Notes: generated by a model not told the origin, from the sequence alone. Shown: positions 1 to 14,800, counted from the stretch's first letter. The stretch is 64,000 nt of DNA from Norana najaformis (GCA_964023275.1 OZ029921.1:4410455-4474454); one strand, 5' to 3'. Program-made: numbers and translations.

Positions 1-304
1 TGCTCAGGCGTTGGCTTGGCTTTTACTCTAACTTCTCGGCCTCCTCCCCAACCTCCACTTGTATTTGATTTGCTCTGCCCTGTAGAAGGATTCATTTTAG
101 GTTCCCTGAGTAGGATGATTCATTAATGCAATATTTAACATAATTGGGTCTGCGCGTTAAGTCAGGTGAGTCATGGCTGACTTGGGTCTGAAAGCTTCGT
201 GGGGGCACTGCACCCATCGCTGGTTAGAACAAATTCCCTTTTCTGTTAAAAATCAGGGCATAAACCTTGAACTACTGTCAACATGGGACGTGGTGGTGTA
301 ATAT

Positions 305-510
305 GGGACGTGGTGGTGTAATGGTATGTTCGATGCCTCGTAATCGGAGGGTCGCGGGTTCGAATCTACCTCACGCCACTGGGTAGCGACCTTGGACAAG
401 TTGCTCACCCACAATTGTCTGTGAGGAAGGCAGCGGGAAACCACCTCACTCATCTCATCCCCGGGTGGCATAAAGCCAATGGACCTGCCTTCGGGCAGAA
501 AACTCATCAC
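305..510 (+). mobile_element. tRNA-derived SINE
   Basis: Pol III A box (GGTGGTGTAATGGTATG) and B box (GGGTTCGAATC) sit at the head of a ~200-bp unit. It ends ATGGACCTGCCTTCGGGCAG plus a CATCA-type tail. A close copy is at 29309-29512. The first 20 bp of the head are duplicated just upstream (283-302). Confidence 0.85.
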
Positions 511-519
511 CGTCAACAT

Positions 520-1145
520 GACACTGGTGTAACAGGTATAATCCTGGGTCTACCTAACTAAGCAGAGGCCTATGGGTAGGGTAACCAGAGCCTGTTTGTT
601 GGGTTCTGTTGTTGTATCAGGGCTGGACCGACCAGCAGTACATACCTTTGAGGACTCCTTGTGATAAATGATCAAATAACAATTGTACCATACCTTGGCT
701 GATCTAGTTTTAACAGTGAAGGGTATATGGTTACCTGGCCTTGCCTTAGCTTACCTGTAAAGAGTATACCATTACCATACGTTGCCTTAGCTTACCTGTG
801 AAAAGGAATTATTTTAGGTAAATACTGTAATGATTGAGAAAGTAAACAAACAAACAGAACAATAAGTCTGTGGAAGATATAGGTTTCAGTCTCCTCAATT
901 CCTGAAACAAATTGATATATGCTGTTATGGGTTTGCCTCTCACACCTACATCCTGGATTTGAATCCAGATGCATCATGTTGCAATACCATCATGAAACAT
1001 GTATGTAAAGAGAGATGGTTCATATGTAGGATTGCTGTTGTGGTGAATGAGCATCAGCCCATATATATATATGTCCATCAGCACCAGAACAATACCTCTA
1101 TTGTTGAAAGAGATGTCTCATATATGATTACCTTAGCTTACCTTG
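520..1145. other. Lamin intron 1, no feature seen
   Basis: No exon 1 signature (the coil 1A start motif of lamins) was found on the + strand between 1 and 2259, so exon 1 is outside the window. Contains GCCTTAGCTTACCTGT pairs at 743 and 783 only. Confidence 0.6.
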
Positions 1146-1204
1146 ACTTACCTAAGTTACCTATAAGGTAACTTAGGTAAGTTACCTATAAGGTAACTTA
1201 CCTA
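1146..1204. repeat. Nested small palindromes
   Basis: GTTACCTATAAGGTAAC occurs twice, and CTTACCTAAG/CTTAGGTAAG link them, so the 58-bp block can fold in more than one way. It grows out of the TTACC pentanucleotide sequence common in lamin introns. Confidence 0.85.
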
Positions 1205-1205
1205 A

Positions 1206-1362
1206 TCCGAGATTTCTACAGGGCCCAACGAAAGCCATGTCACGAGGACCACCTTATTCACAGGCGCTCAGTCAAAACAAAGTCGATAGGCAGAAGGGTT
1301 CAGTACCAGGTCAAGATCCAAAAATCAGGCAGAGACAGCGTGACAGCTGTGGTGAGTGTTAT
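1206..1362 (-). mobile_element. ATTACGA-tailed SINE-like repeat, copy 1
   Basis: GCGCTCAGTCAAAACAAAGT and GTCGATAGGCAGAAGGG, inverted relative to the copy at 51115. The tail end has been lost on this side. Confidence 0.8.
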
Positions 1363-1375
1363 TTGGGATTGGAGC

Positions 1376-1405
1376 AGAGAGAGAGAGACAGAGACAGAGA
1401 GAGAC

Positions 1406-1447
<42 letters not shown>
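1376..1447. repeat. GA microsatellite
   Basis: (GA)n with GACA interruptions. Long open frames here are low-complexity artefacts. Confidence 0.97.
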
Positions 1448-1449
<2 letters not shown>

Positions 1450-2259
1450 GAGGAAGAAGGGGTGTCAGGATAGGATCTGTGAAAGAGGAATGCCTTTTCT
1501 TGTCTTGTCTTGTCTTGCCTGGCATGCTCTGGCCTACTCTTGCCTTGCATTTCCTTATAATAATAATGATAATGATAATAATAATGATAATGATAACAAA
1601 CAACAACTGTAGCACTGTAACACGGCTTGTTACTTGCATTACCTTACCTTACTTTACTGTGCCATGTCTTACTTTACCTTGTCTTGCCTGGCCTTATGTT
1701 ACTTGCCTTGCTTTACCTTACTTCACCTTCTCTGCCATTTCACTCCAGGGTCCAGGGTTAGAATCCCCTTTGCCTCATTTGTGCTGTTTGTTGTTGAGCA
1801 TAGCAGTGCTTAAGTAGGAAAGATTCCCCATATGTTGTTTGGGTTTAGAGATTTCTCGTTTGGGTTAATTGGGTGATACACCAATCATGAAACAAATTCA
1901 GCTTGTCTAAAGCTGTGTCTTGTGAAAGCTGTTTTCTAATAGCCATGTTCCCAGCCATTTAAGAGGTTTTTCAATATAAGAGTCAGTCCGTGGTTATCAA
2001 GTGTTAGCAGAGGGCTATCATATATAAATTCAGACAGGTATATTACTGCAGACAGATAGTTCTGTTAGAAACCCTTAGCTGGATACAGTACTTAACATAC
2101 CATACCTTGCCTCACCTTTCACAGAATTACATCACAATACTTACCATACCTTGCCTTACCTTTGATTGAAATATATTACTGTACTTACCTTGCATGCCTT
2201 ACTTACATACCTTGCCTTTGATCTTTTGGTGATTTTTGCTTTGGCCATCTGTTTCTAAG

Positions 2260-2392
2260 GTTTCTGGCAAAGGAGAAAGCAGTCAGTGACCTGGAAAGGA
2301 AGCTAGTGGCAGCTGAGTCACAGGTCAATGACCTCCAGGCGAGGCTTAATGATGCCAACAGCCAGCGCAGAAGAGCTGAGGAGGAACTGAAT
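2260..2392 (+). CDS. LMN: Lamin exon 2 (coil 1B, first part)
   Basis: Acceptor ...TTTCTAAG precedes position 2260 and donor GTAAGT begins at 2393. One nucleotide completes a codon split with the missing exon 1, which is the same phase as vertebrate LMNA intron 1. Then 44 codons follow, starting [15 protein letters not shown] and ending RRRAEEELN, with a heptad-like coiled-coil pattern. The exon is 8 codons shorter than I recall for human exon 2. The next exon is 8 codons longer, so rod length is kept. Confidence 0.9.
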
Positions 2393-4647
2393 GTAAGTCC
2401 TGCTTACTTGTTTACTAACAGTTTTTGTCTGGTTATACAGTAAAATCGATTTAAATGGAGAATTTGAAAGAAAGTCCCTTTGGTAATCAGAGTTATACAG
2501 GAAGCATAGTTCTAGAAGAGTCCTTTGGTGGGTCGTTGTGATTGTAATTGCAATTGTAATCCTGACAATTTATACAGCATCGTCTTGAAAAACATCCTTG
2601 AAGTAGCAGGCTGCTTCAAGGGTGTTTTACGATGTCAGATGTGGATGTGCTCAAGAGTCCAACAATTAATGATATATGGATGATGTACAAAATCAAATGC
2701 TGATACTAGAGTTAGACAGGAAGCAGAAAATTTTAACTGTTAATAGATAATTAATAGATGAGATCTCTTACTCCAGTTCCATTCCATCTGTGTCGATTGG
2801 TGAAATTTGCGAAATCAGATTTAATTGCATGATTTGGGATCAGGTGGAACAGAAGGGACCTGCAGTTGAATACTATTGATCAAGAAGGCAGAAGTGATGA
2901 AGAAGCATGTGCTTTGAGTTCCTGTATGGAAACAAGGAACCAGTAGATCTCCCGTGGGCTTCTCGGTGATGGATGTATGATGTGTGTGTGTACAGAGGTG
3001 TAATCATGGGCCTATAGAGGAACTGGGCCCAAATCTGCCACAGAAAAGACCAATTTAAGTAATGGGCCAAAAACGTGAAGTTATAATACTGTATGTATAT
3101 ACAGTAGTATTGCTTCCTGCAAGTACATATATAAACATATTGTATGTATATATATATATATATACATATGTATAAAATCTGTTTATATATGTACTTGTAG
3201 GAAAATATGTATATGTGCTTATATATGCATATATACATGGGAGAAAACAATATATATATGCATTGACAGAAGGTGTATGCTGTTTGCTATTATGATGTGT
3301 GTGCATACACACAGGTACACACACGCACGCACACACACACACCTACCCACCCACCCACACACACACGTGTGCACGCACACATACACCCATACAACCTATA
3401 TACGGTGGTTGTAGTTAAAAGTTATAACGCACATTTGTGACTGTTGATTGCTGCTAAATTATAATTGATTGACGTCAGATAATTGCCCTTGCTCCTTCTG
3501 ATGGACTGTTAAGGCCTTGAGATAATATTAATGTGTTGTGGCAATTCCTGGGTTAGAAAGGGTATTTAGACCTCCATGGAAAGGGTTACGCCCTACTGGG
3601 TTTGCTGAGTCACACCCCTGTAAACAAATGGGCCCTTATTGTTCACTTAGCTATCAAAGGAAGACTGCTGCTTGTGTTGCTTGGAGTAGCTAAGGCTGTG
3701 GGTGTGTCTCCGATGAGTTACCTTGCAGAAATATTTAAACCTCTTGGTGTTACAAAAAACATCCCTGCACATTATGTAGGTTTTCAAAAGGTTGGTAATC
3801 GTAATTGTAAGCTGGAGATTTCTACAGCGCCCACCGAAAGCTAAGTCGCAGGAACCAGCTTATTCACTAGCACTCAGTCAAAACAAAATTGATAGGCAGG
3901 ATGGGTTCAGTTCCAGGTCAGGATCCAGGAATTGGGCAGGCAGACGGTTATGGCAGATGGTTTTGGTAGCAGTCAAGAAAATGTGTTAAGGTGATAAGCA
4001 TGATATTCCTTCAAAGGTTGATTTACGGATTCAGGTGTGACTGAAAAGATAGCCTAATGAATTATTTCTTAAGGTTTGATGAAAGAGAACTCCCCTTGAA
4101 GCAGATTTGCGTGGATGATGGGGTGAGATGTGTGGATGATGCGGTGAGGGTGAGATGCGTGATTTTATGACCTGTGACGACCAAATTGCTTTTCGAAAAG
4201 AACTGATCGTGATCGATTGGTTGGACTGATGAAGTGTGGAAATGAATTGCGTGATAGGTTGGGCAGAGGAGTTGCATGCACTGACTGCATCGGTCAGTGG
4301 TTCCAGTGTTTGTGTAGAACCTGATTAACTGAGTCTCGTTAATAATTAAGTTGAGGATGTTCTGTTGTTATTGTTGTTGTTATTAGTGATGATTGCTAAC
4401 ATAGTTTTAGTTCTTTTGACTCGCTTTGCTGCTTTTTGTGAGTTGTTGCTCGTATTTTGTAGCTCCTTTTTCGTTACGTTATGCCCGTTGTGTTTTGTTA
4501 CTGCCATTGTATTTTGTTGCTTTTGTGTTTTATGGCTCATATTTGTGTTTTGGTATTGTCTGTATACTGAGGAATTGGATACATGTTGCTAGCTGTGCAT
4601 ACTTGCTGTGGTCCTGGAATACAGTGCCAGAGAATAATTAGAGCATT

Positions 4648-4707
<60 letters not shown>

Positions 4708-4711
4708 TTGC

Positions 4712-4790
<79 letters not shown>

Positions 4791-5764
4791 TCTGTTGTTG
4801 CAGCAGTTACTGTTGCCGATGAGTGGTTGTCTTTGTTCACCAAAGTCAGCCTAAGCTGTGTTAAAAAACGAAAGCCATGTGAATGTAACTTGTATGTTAT
4901 GTATGTACATATGTTTTGTATGTATGTATGTATGCATGCATGTATTTGTGTATGTATGATCTATGTGTCCTCTCAGGACAGGCTTATAACCACACATGGC
5001 ATTATGCATGTTTGTATGTATGTGTATATATGTAACTGTGTATGTATGCATGCATGTGTGTATGTATATATGTTGTATCTAGCCATTTAATATGTAAAGC
5101 ATCTTTGGAGAACCTCTTAAAACATGGCATGTGCTAGGCTAAGTGGGGCTATAGTTCATTAATAAGAGCAGCAACTTCATCTGTAAACAGATAATGCTCA
5201 GATAACTGGAAAAGTGACCACAGGCATGGTCTGTTGTAAAATCATCTAGTGTAATGTAGTTTGCTGTAGTGTAGTATAATGTAAAGGCTTAAGTTGCAAA
5301 GAGCAAAGGTTTAATGTGGGTGCAGTTTCCAATCATTTTAGTTTGAGTCAGTGCTAAGTACATTTATGCCTGGAAAGTAATTCTATCTGTTGTAAATATG
5401 TGTGTATATACATATATATATAATACATATATAGAAACTGTAATATGTGAGGTTGAAGCATCAAATATCAACTGTTTTATGTAGATTCTAAAACCTGCTT
5501 AACATAAACTGAATACAAAATAGATGAACCAGTGAATTTAGCGCAGCTTCAAGGCTTCATTCTGCACAGGTGCTTGTGTCGTGCATGTGTGTATGTGTCC
5601 CCACCTTACCTAATATGTATATACATATATGTTGTAAATTATTGCCTGACATATATGTATATATAAATATATGTAATATTCAGTTGTGTGTATGTATTTA
5701 CATACTAGTTGATGATGTTATCTGCTAGTGTGGAATGTTTATATTTAATATGCATGTATTTGCA

Positions 5765-5817
<53 letters not shown>

Positions 5818-8800
5818 AAGCATAGGGAGAGTGTCCGTTTTGTGCTTAGAAGGGGCCTGGGTTGCCCAAGGCTGTCCTCATTTCATTGAGAAATTCCTGT
5901 CACCTGTCTTTTTTTTGTTAAGTGGTCCGGCGCATAATGCTACTCCCACAGGCAGATTTTTTGTGAAGGAATTCCTTCCTACAAAGGTTGTTGGTTTTGG
6001 TTGTAAAAAAAGAGCAAGCCAGCACATACCGTTTAATCTAAGGCATCTAATCTAATTGAAAGTAATGTCTTGTACAAACAGACACTTGTTTGTGTGTGTA
6101 GAATGCTGATCAGCGTATGTATTTTTTAGGTAAGTAGGCACTGTATGTGCATGTAAGTATATATGCATCTGTATACATATATCTAGACACTTTATATAGC
6201 ATCTTTTAAGTGTGGTACCTCTCAAACACTATACTGTACATGAATGCTTATCAGCATGCATGTATAGTGTCTGGTTTTGAGCGGTTCTCAAAAGGCACCA
6301 TATCAATAACGATACATACATACATACATACATTTGACATTTGTTAACATGCTATGTGCCCATCGGGTGAGCAAGGAATTGTAGAGAACATATATATATA
6401 TACATACACTGTACATACATACTTACATGCATATATATATATATATATACATACTGTGCATATATAAACACTGTATAATATGCAGTGGAGCCTCCTTATA
6501 ATGCTGCCCCAGGGAGCCAAATCAGTTGGTCATGAGTTCATGATTCCAGCCATTTGGCAACGATGGGTGGGAATAAATAATTTGCATTACTTCTGGTCGT
6601 TTATGAAATCTAGCGCTTTCTCACGTTTAGTCCAAGTCATGCTATGTCTTTGTTCGTATTGTCTTTCCTGCGTGATTGTGTTTCTTTTTCCTTTGTTTCT
6701 TGTACTTGTTTCTTTCATATCTTGCATGCAACGAGTCAATCAACTGACATTCTTTCCACTGGCCAAACCATTTGAGTCTTTACTGAACGACTTTTTCGTG
6801 CGGAGTTTTCAGCATATCCAAGGACTGTTGTGTTTTATCACTTCTGAATGTTTTATTGGATTAAGATTCTTGCAGTTTTTTATAGCCTAGACATTCCTGT
6901 CGTGGGGATTTTTTCTGTTCTTTTCTTTCTCATTGTCAGCATCCAGATCCACTTAGAAAACTGGGTTATGTTGTTAGTGCCCTGTTTCTGGGCCATCCTT
7001 CTGAATGTATTCTCCTTTTTATGTCTTTTTTATGTCATTGTTACGACCTGTGGTCGTTGTGCCTCCCAAGATAAATGAATTGATCAAGCTATTTAATGGG
7101 TTCTCCTTGGATGCTGACATCTGTTGGCAACTGTTTGATTTTTTTGTAACCATCCGAGAACCAAATTTCTCCTGGTTTTGTCTATCTGTGTCAATATTTC
7201 TTGTAGTTTAGGAGGACAGTGTCATCAGCAGATTGAAGATTATTCACCTGATCTCCATTTACTTTTGAGTACTGCCTTGATGTTGTTAGGCTGATTGTCC
7301 ATACTGCTTTTAAAACTTGGTTGAACAGATATGGTGATATGATGCATCCTTGACTTACCCTCTTTTTAATCTGGAAGTGATCGGTGACTTTTTGTAATCT
7401 TTATCTCACTTACCTCACTTGAGGATATCCGGTGTATCTCTGGTACAAGATTGATTGTTTCTCTGGTATGGCTGCATTTTGCATTGGTCTCCACATTCCT
7501 TCATGCCATATGCTGTCAAATGCTTGCTTGAAATCTGTGAAGTTGATGAAGGCTTTCTGTTTGTGTTCGATGCTTTTCTCAAGCATCTATCTCATTGTGA
7601 CTAGCTGTTTACCATGTTATAAAAAGATCCTATTCTGAAGCTAATTTAAATTGGGCTCCATGGAATACTGCTGGAGGTTGCCTTGTACAAATATATTCAA
7701 GTGTCTGTTATGCTGTAGCCTTCACACTGAACTTGAGATGATGTATTGATACGAAATGGTAAATATGGACTGTACATACTTAAGAAAATAGGTAAACCTT
7801 GTGGTTGAACCTGTTGGGTGTAGCTGTTGGCATCCAACATCAGACGTTGCTGTAACAGCTTGAACATATCTAGTGTCGTTGGTATCAATTTAAGTTCTTT
7901 GCTCTGATCGGAGTGGCCTGATCTCCGCCTGTAATGGCCTGGTGAATATGAAATTATGGATTGCAACTGCTAGCCAGTACATGTGGATTTATACAGTAGA
8001 CAGAGAAAAGCCCGTTGTTGCAAAAATGATTATGTCTGGTTCACAATAACTGTAATGTCTGGTTCACAACAGCTATCAGTGATGAATGCTTGTCTACTAT
8101 GTAACTATGGTATATGGCTAGACGCTATTATCCACCTTTATTTTTTCACGAAACGGCTGAAAACAACAAAAAACATTGTTGAAAACCTTAAAAAATTGAG
8201 TTAAAGTAAAGAAAAACAGCACCGATTCACGGCATTTGATAAAAATTTGGGTCTCTAGACACAAGTTATTGAATTCTCTATACATTTGGCCAATTATCTC
8301 ACGCTTTATTACAGATACCAATTTTTAACACAATCATCGTGATGATAATTATTAATTAAACAGTTCCATATCGATTATGTACAACAAAATTTTCTGAAAA
8401 GCACAAGTGAAACTAAACTTGAGTGCATATTACTTTCAATATGAACTTAGAATTAAGCCGGCCAACCTTGTGTGAAGAGTCACTCTTGAGTTTCTCATTT
8501 CATGCTGCACAGTTGTGTCAATTCCTGCCAGACAAAATGTGCCACTGCATGTTCTAGCCACATTAGTGTCTTGCCATTACAAGACATTTATTTTATGGAC
8601 GTGTCTGTAGATGAGCATTCTGGGTAAGAGTTGTAAGTTAAGCTACTAACCTCTTCGATGTCTATTGTCTGCTTTAATGGTATTTTTGAGGCAATATGGC
8701 ATTTCCGAGGAAATATTTGGCATCTTTGAAGTAGAGTGTTGTGGTTTCAAATTAAAATATGGTATTGTTGAGGCAATATGGCACCATTTCTGAGGTAATA

Positions 8801-11800
8801 TTTGGCATCTTTGAAGTTGAGTGTGGTGGTTTCAAAATGAAATGTGACATTTTTGAGGCAATATGGCACAGTGTAGCATTTTTGATGTGAAAGTTGGTGT
8901 ATTTGATTTAAAATATGGTATTTTTGAGGCAATATGGCATTTCTGAGGTACAGTGTAGCATTTTTGATGTGAAAGTTGGTGTATTTGATTTAAAATATGG
9001 TATTTTTGAGGCAATATGGCATTTCTGAGGTACAGTGTAGCATTTTTGATGTGAAAGTTGGTGTATTTGATTTAAAATATGGTATTTTTGAGGCAATATG
9101 GCATTTCTGAGGTACAGTGTAGCATTTTTGATGTGAAAGTTGGTGTATTTGATTTAAAATATGGTATTTTTGAGGCAATATGGCATTTCCGAGGTAATAT
9201 TTGGCATCTTTGAAGTAGAGTGTGGTGGTTTCAAATTAAAATGTGACATTTTTGAGGCAATATGGCATTTCCGAGTTACAGTGTAGCATTTTTGATGTGA
9301 AAGTTGGTGTATTTGATTTAAAATATGGTATTTTTGAGGCAATATGGCATTTCTGAGGTACAGTGTAGCATTTTTTATGTGAAAATTGGTGTATTTGATT
9401 TAAAATATGGTATTTTTGAGGCTATATGGCATTTCTGAGGTACATTGTAGCATTTTTGATGTGAAAATTGGTGTATTTGATTTAAAATATGGTATTTTTG
9501 AGGCTATATGGCATTTCTGAGGTACAGTGTAGCATTTTTGATGTGAAAGTTGGTGTATTTGATTTAAAATATGGTATTTTTGAGGCAATATGGCATTTCT
9601 GAGGTACAGTGTAGCATTTTTGATGTGAAAGTTGGTGTATTTGATTTAAAATATGGTATTTTTGAGGCAATATGGCATTTCTGAGGTACGGTGTAACATT
9701 TTTGACGTGAAAGTTGGTGTATTTGATTTAAAATATGGTATTTTTGAGGCAATATGGCACCATTTCTGAGGTAAAATTTGGCATCTTTGAAGTAGAGTGT
9801 GGTGGTTTCAAATTAATATGTGACATTTTTGAGGCAATATGGCATTTCTGAGGTACAGTGTAGCATTTTTGATGTGAAAGTTGGTGTATTTGATTTAAAA
9901 TATGGTATTTTTGAAGCAATATGGCATTTCTGAGATACAGTGTAGCATTTTTGATGTGAAAGTTGGTGTATTTGATTTAAAATATGGTATTTTTGAGGCT
10001 ATATGGCATTTCTGAGGTACAGTGTAGCATTTTTGATGTGAAAGTTGGTGTATTTGATTTAAAATATGGTATTTTTGAGGCAATATGGCATTTCTGAGGT
10101 ACAGTGTAGCATTTTTGATGTGAAAGTTGGTGTATTTGATTTAAAATATGGTATTTTTGAGGCAATATGGCATTTCTGAGGTACAGTGTAGCATTTTTGA
10201 TGTGAAAATTGGTGTATTTGATTTAAAATATGGTATTTTTGAAGCAATATGGCATTTCTGAGGTACAGTGTAGCATTTTTGATGTGAAAATTGGTGTATT
10301 TGATTTAAAATATGGTATTTTTGAGGCAATATGGCATTTCTGAGGTACAGTGTAGCATTTTTGATGTGAAAGTTGGTGTATTTGATTTAAAATATGGTAT
10401 TTTTGAGGCAATATGGCATTTCCGAGGTAATATTTGGCATCTTTGAAGTAGAGTGTGGTGGTTTCAAATTAAAATGTGACATTTTTGAGGCAATATGGCA
10501 TTTCCGAGTTACAGTGTAGCATTTTTGATGTGAAAGTTGGTGTATTTGATTTAAAATATGGTATTTTTGAGGCAATATGGCATTTCTGAGGTACAGTGTA
10601 GCATTTTTTATGTGAAAATTGGTGTATTTGATTTAAAATATGGTATTTTTGAGGCTATATGGCATTTCTGAGGTACATTGTAGCATTTTTGATGTGAAAA
10701 TTGGTGTATTTGATTTAAAATATGGTATTTTTGAGGCTATATGGCATTTCTGAGGTACAGTGTAGCATTTTTGATGTGAAAGTTGGTGTATTTGATTTAA
10801 AATATGGTATTTTTGAGGCAATATGGCATTTCTGAGGTACAGTGTAGCATTTTTGATGTGAAAGTTGGTGTATTTGATTTAAAATATGGTATTTTTGAGG
10901 CAATATGGCATTTCTGAGGTACGGTGTAACATTTTTGACGTGAAAGTTGGTGTATTTGATTTAAAATATGGTATTTTTGAGGCAATATGGCACCATTTCT
11001 GAGGTAAAATTTGGCATCTTTGAAGTAGAGTGTGGTGGTTTCAAATTAATATGTGACATTTTTGAGGCAATATGGCATTTCTGAGGTACAGTGTAGCATT
11101 TTTGATGTGAAAGTTGGTGTATTTGATTTAAAATATGGTATTTTTGAAGCAATATGGCATTTCTGAGATACAGTGTAGCATTTTTGATGTGAAAGTTGGT
11201 GTATTTGATTTAAAATATGGTATTTTTGAGGCAATATGGCATTTCTGAGGAACAGTGTAGCATTTTTGATGTGAAAGTTGGTGTATTTGATTTAAAATAT
11301 GGTATTTTTGAGGCTATATGGCATTTCTGAGGTACAGTGTAGCATTTTTGATGTGAAAGTTGGTGTATTTGATTTAAAATATGGTATTTTTGAGGCAATA
11401 TGGCATTTCTGAGGTACAGTGTAGCATTTTTGATGTGAAAGTTGGTGTATTTGATTTAAAATATGGTATTTTTGAGGCAATATGGCATTTCTGAGGTACA
11501 GTGTAGCATTTTTGATGTGAAAATTGGTGTATTTGATTTAAAATATGGTATTTTTGAGGCAATATGGCATTTTCTGAGGTACAGTGTAGCATTTTTGATG
11601 TGAAAATTGGTGTATTTGATTTAAAATATGGTATTTTTGAGGCAATATGGCATTTCTGAGGTACAGTGTAGCATTTTTGATGTGAAAGTTGGTGTATTTG
11701 ATTTAAAATATGGTATTTTTGAGGCAATATGGCATTTCTGAGGTACAGTGTAGCATTTTTGATGTGAAAGTTGGTGTATTTGATTTAAAATATGGTATTT

Positions 11801-14800
11801 TTGAGGCTATATGGCATTTCTGAGGTACATTGTAGCATTTTTGATGTGAAAGTTGGTGTATTTGATTTAAAATATGGTATTTTTGAAGCAATATGGCATT
11901 TCTGAGGTACAGTGTAGCATTTTTGATGTGAAAGTTGGTGTATTTGATTTAAAATATGGTATTTTTGAGGCAATATGGCATTTCTGAGGTACAGTGTAGC
12001 ATTTTTGATGTGAAAATTGGTGTATTTGATTTAAAATATGGTATTTTTGAAGCAATATGGCATTTCTGAGGTACAGTGTAGCATTTTTGATGTGAAAATT
12101 GGTGTATTTGATTTAAAATATGGTATTTTTGAGGCAATATGGCATTTCTGAGGTACAGTGTAGCATTTTTGATGTGAAAGTTGGTGTATTTGATTTAAAA
12201 TATGGTATTTTTGAGGCAATATGGCATTTCCGAGGTAATATTTGGCATCTTTTGAAGTAGAGTGTGGTGGTTTCAAATTAAAATGTGACATTTTTGAGGC
12301 AATATGGCATTTCCGAGTTACAGTGTAGCATTTTTGATGTGAAAGTTGGTGTATTTGATTTAAAATATGGTATTTTTGAGGCAATATGGCATTTCTGAGG
12401 TACAGTGTAGCATTTTTTATGTGAAAATTGGTGTATTTGATTTAAAATATGGTATTTTTGAGGCTATATGGCATTTCTGAGGTACATTGTAGCATTTTTG
12501 ATGTGAAAATTGGTGTATTTGATTTAAAATATGGTATTTTTGAGGCTATATGGCATTTCTGAGGTACAGTGTAGCATTTTTGATGTGAAAGTTGGTGTAT
12601 TTGATTTAAAATATGGTATTTTTGAGGCAATATGGCACCATTTCTGAGGTAAAATTTGGCATCTTTGAAGTAGAGTGTGGTGGTTTCAAATTAATATGTG
12701 ACATTTTTGAGGCAATATGGCATTTCTGAGGTACAGTGTAGCATTTTTGATGTGAAAGTTGGTGTATTTGATTTAAAATATGGTATTTTTGAAGCAATAT
12801 GGCATTTCTGTGATACAGTGTAGCATTTTTTGATGTGAAAGTTGGTGTATTTGATTTAAAATATGGTATTTTTGAGGCAATATGGCATTTCTGAGGTACA
12901 GTGTAGCATTTTGATGTGAAAGTTGGTGTATTTGATTTAAAATATGGTATTTTTGAGGCAATATGGCATTTCTGAGGTACAGTGTAGCATTTTTGATGTG
13001 AAAGTTGGTGTATTTGATTTAAAAATATGGTATTTTTGAGGCAATATGGCATTTCTGAGGTAATATTTGGCATCTTTGAAGTAGGAGTGTGGTGGTTTCA
13101 AATTAAAATGTGACATTTTTGAGGCAATAAGGCATTTCCGAGTTACAGTGTAGCATTTTTGATGTGAAAGTTGGTGTATTTGATTTAAAATATGGTATTT
13201 TTGAGGCAATATGGCATTTCTGAGGTACAGTGTAGCATTTTTGATGTGAAAGTTGGTGTATTTGATTTAAAATATGGTATTTTTGAGGCTATATGGCATT
13301 TCTGAGATACAGTGTAGCATTTTTGATGTGAAAGTTGGTGTATTTGATTTAAAATATGGTATTTTTGAGGCTATATGGCATTTCTGAGGTAATATTTGGC
13401 ATCACTCTACTTAGGCCTTAGTTCTAGGCCACAGAGATTCTTCTTTTATGTCAAGACATAGATGCCATGAGCATAGTGCATTTAAGAGGTCTTACTAGGT
13501 GCTACATATTGCTCAGATATTGCATACATGGTGTGCACAGACAAGCCTTATGGCCACATCACTGTCTTACTAACAGACTTTGCATGAATGAACCCTTTGA
13601 ACACAACACTCGTATTAGCAGACATACTTGTCATGCCTAGATGAGCCTTCTAGCTACAACACTGTCTTACTAACAGACATACATGGTATGCGTAGATGAG
13701 CCTTCTAACGACAATGCTGTCTTACTAACAGACATACATAATATGTGTGGGTGATCTTCCTAGCAACAACACTGTCTTACTAACAGACAACAGTGTCTGC
13801 TATTCCCAGACCTCAGTTGAAAAGTGCCTGCATTGCTGACGTTGGCAGCCTAATGTTTGCTTTTCTGCATCACAGAGAAGACTCAAAAGGCCCACCTGTT
13901 TTTACAATTGAACCTGTCTGTCACCAGTACCTGTCTCCGTCCGGCTGTCATCCGTGAAATTCATGTGATCGCGTGGCTGGAAGGGGGGGGGGGGGTATTC
14001 CAAACCCTTTGACGTATCTGCTTGTTCTTTTGATAACTGTTTTCTTTAGATTTTCTTTGGTTGACGTCTGTACCTTTGCATGATATTATTAGTTGTGTAT
14101 TTCCATAGAGCCACTCTCTCATGCAGCCTGTTATTGAGCAGTTGAATTCAGTAGCTGTGACATAAAGATCAAGCCCTGCAGTTTATCTGAGTACTTATGT
14201 AGCACCTTTTAGAACCTTTGAAAGGGGATGAATAGGCCCACTGTTTGGGGCTTTGGCATTGGTGGCAGTTTATGATTTAAGGAAAACAAATTGAGGGCAT
14301 CCATAAAGGCCCACAGTATTACACCGGAGACTGAGTATAACTTGCTTTATTATGACGTGAATTCTGATATTACACAGTAGGGAACATGGATCGTAAAATT
14401 AATTCACCTGTAGAAAATAATTTTGTTGTATAACACAACCTCGTTATGAGGGGTTCTTGATGTGGTTCCCAAAACAGCCTTATAATGAGTTTCTAGTGTA
14501 TGAAGGTCCACTATCATATTAAGAGTTGAAAGGCCAAAAGAATATTAGGAGTTGAAAGGCCAAAATCATATCAGGAGTTGAAAGGCCAAAATCATATTAG
14601 GAGTTGAAGGGCCAAAATCATATTAGGAGTTGAAAGGCCAAAATCATATTAGGAGTTGAAAGGCCAAAATCATATTAGGAGTTGAATGGCCTAAAGAATG
14701 TTAGGAATTTTGTGCTGAATACAAAATGGCCAAATTCTAAATTTCCTCTAGAGTTGCTGTTTTCAGCAGCCTGTGACTCCAAAAAGGTGGCTGTAATTTA

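Larger units (their letters stand above)
2393..8677. other. Lamin intron 2, left part
   Basis: Apart from the SINE-like copy at 3792, the microsatellites and the dead LINE at 6480-7690, I see only AT-rich low-complexity DNA (TA runs at 3140-3240, 5410-5420, 5650-5670 and 6400-6450). There are no coding exons. Confidence 0.6.

Noticed and set aside
8747..13209. Series of ~62-codon minus-strand ORFs ([15 protein letters not shown]...)
   Set aside because: They repeat every 82 bp with the satellite monomer and end at the same place in each unit. No start context, splice signals or selection are visible.
8678..13404. CRISPR-like array
   Set aside because: Repeats are contiguous with no unique spacers, and the window is clearly eukaryotic.
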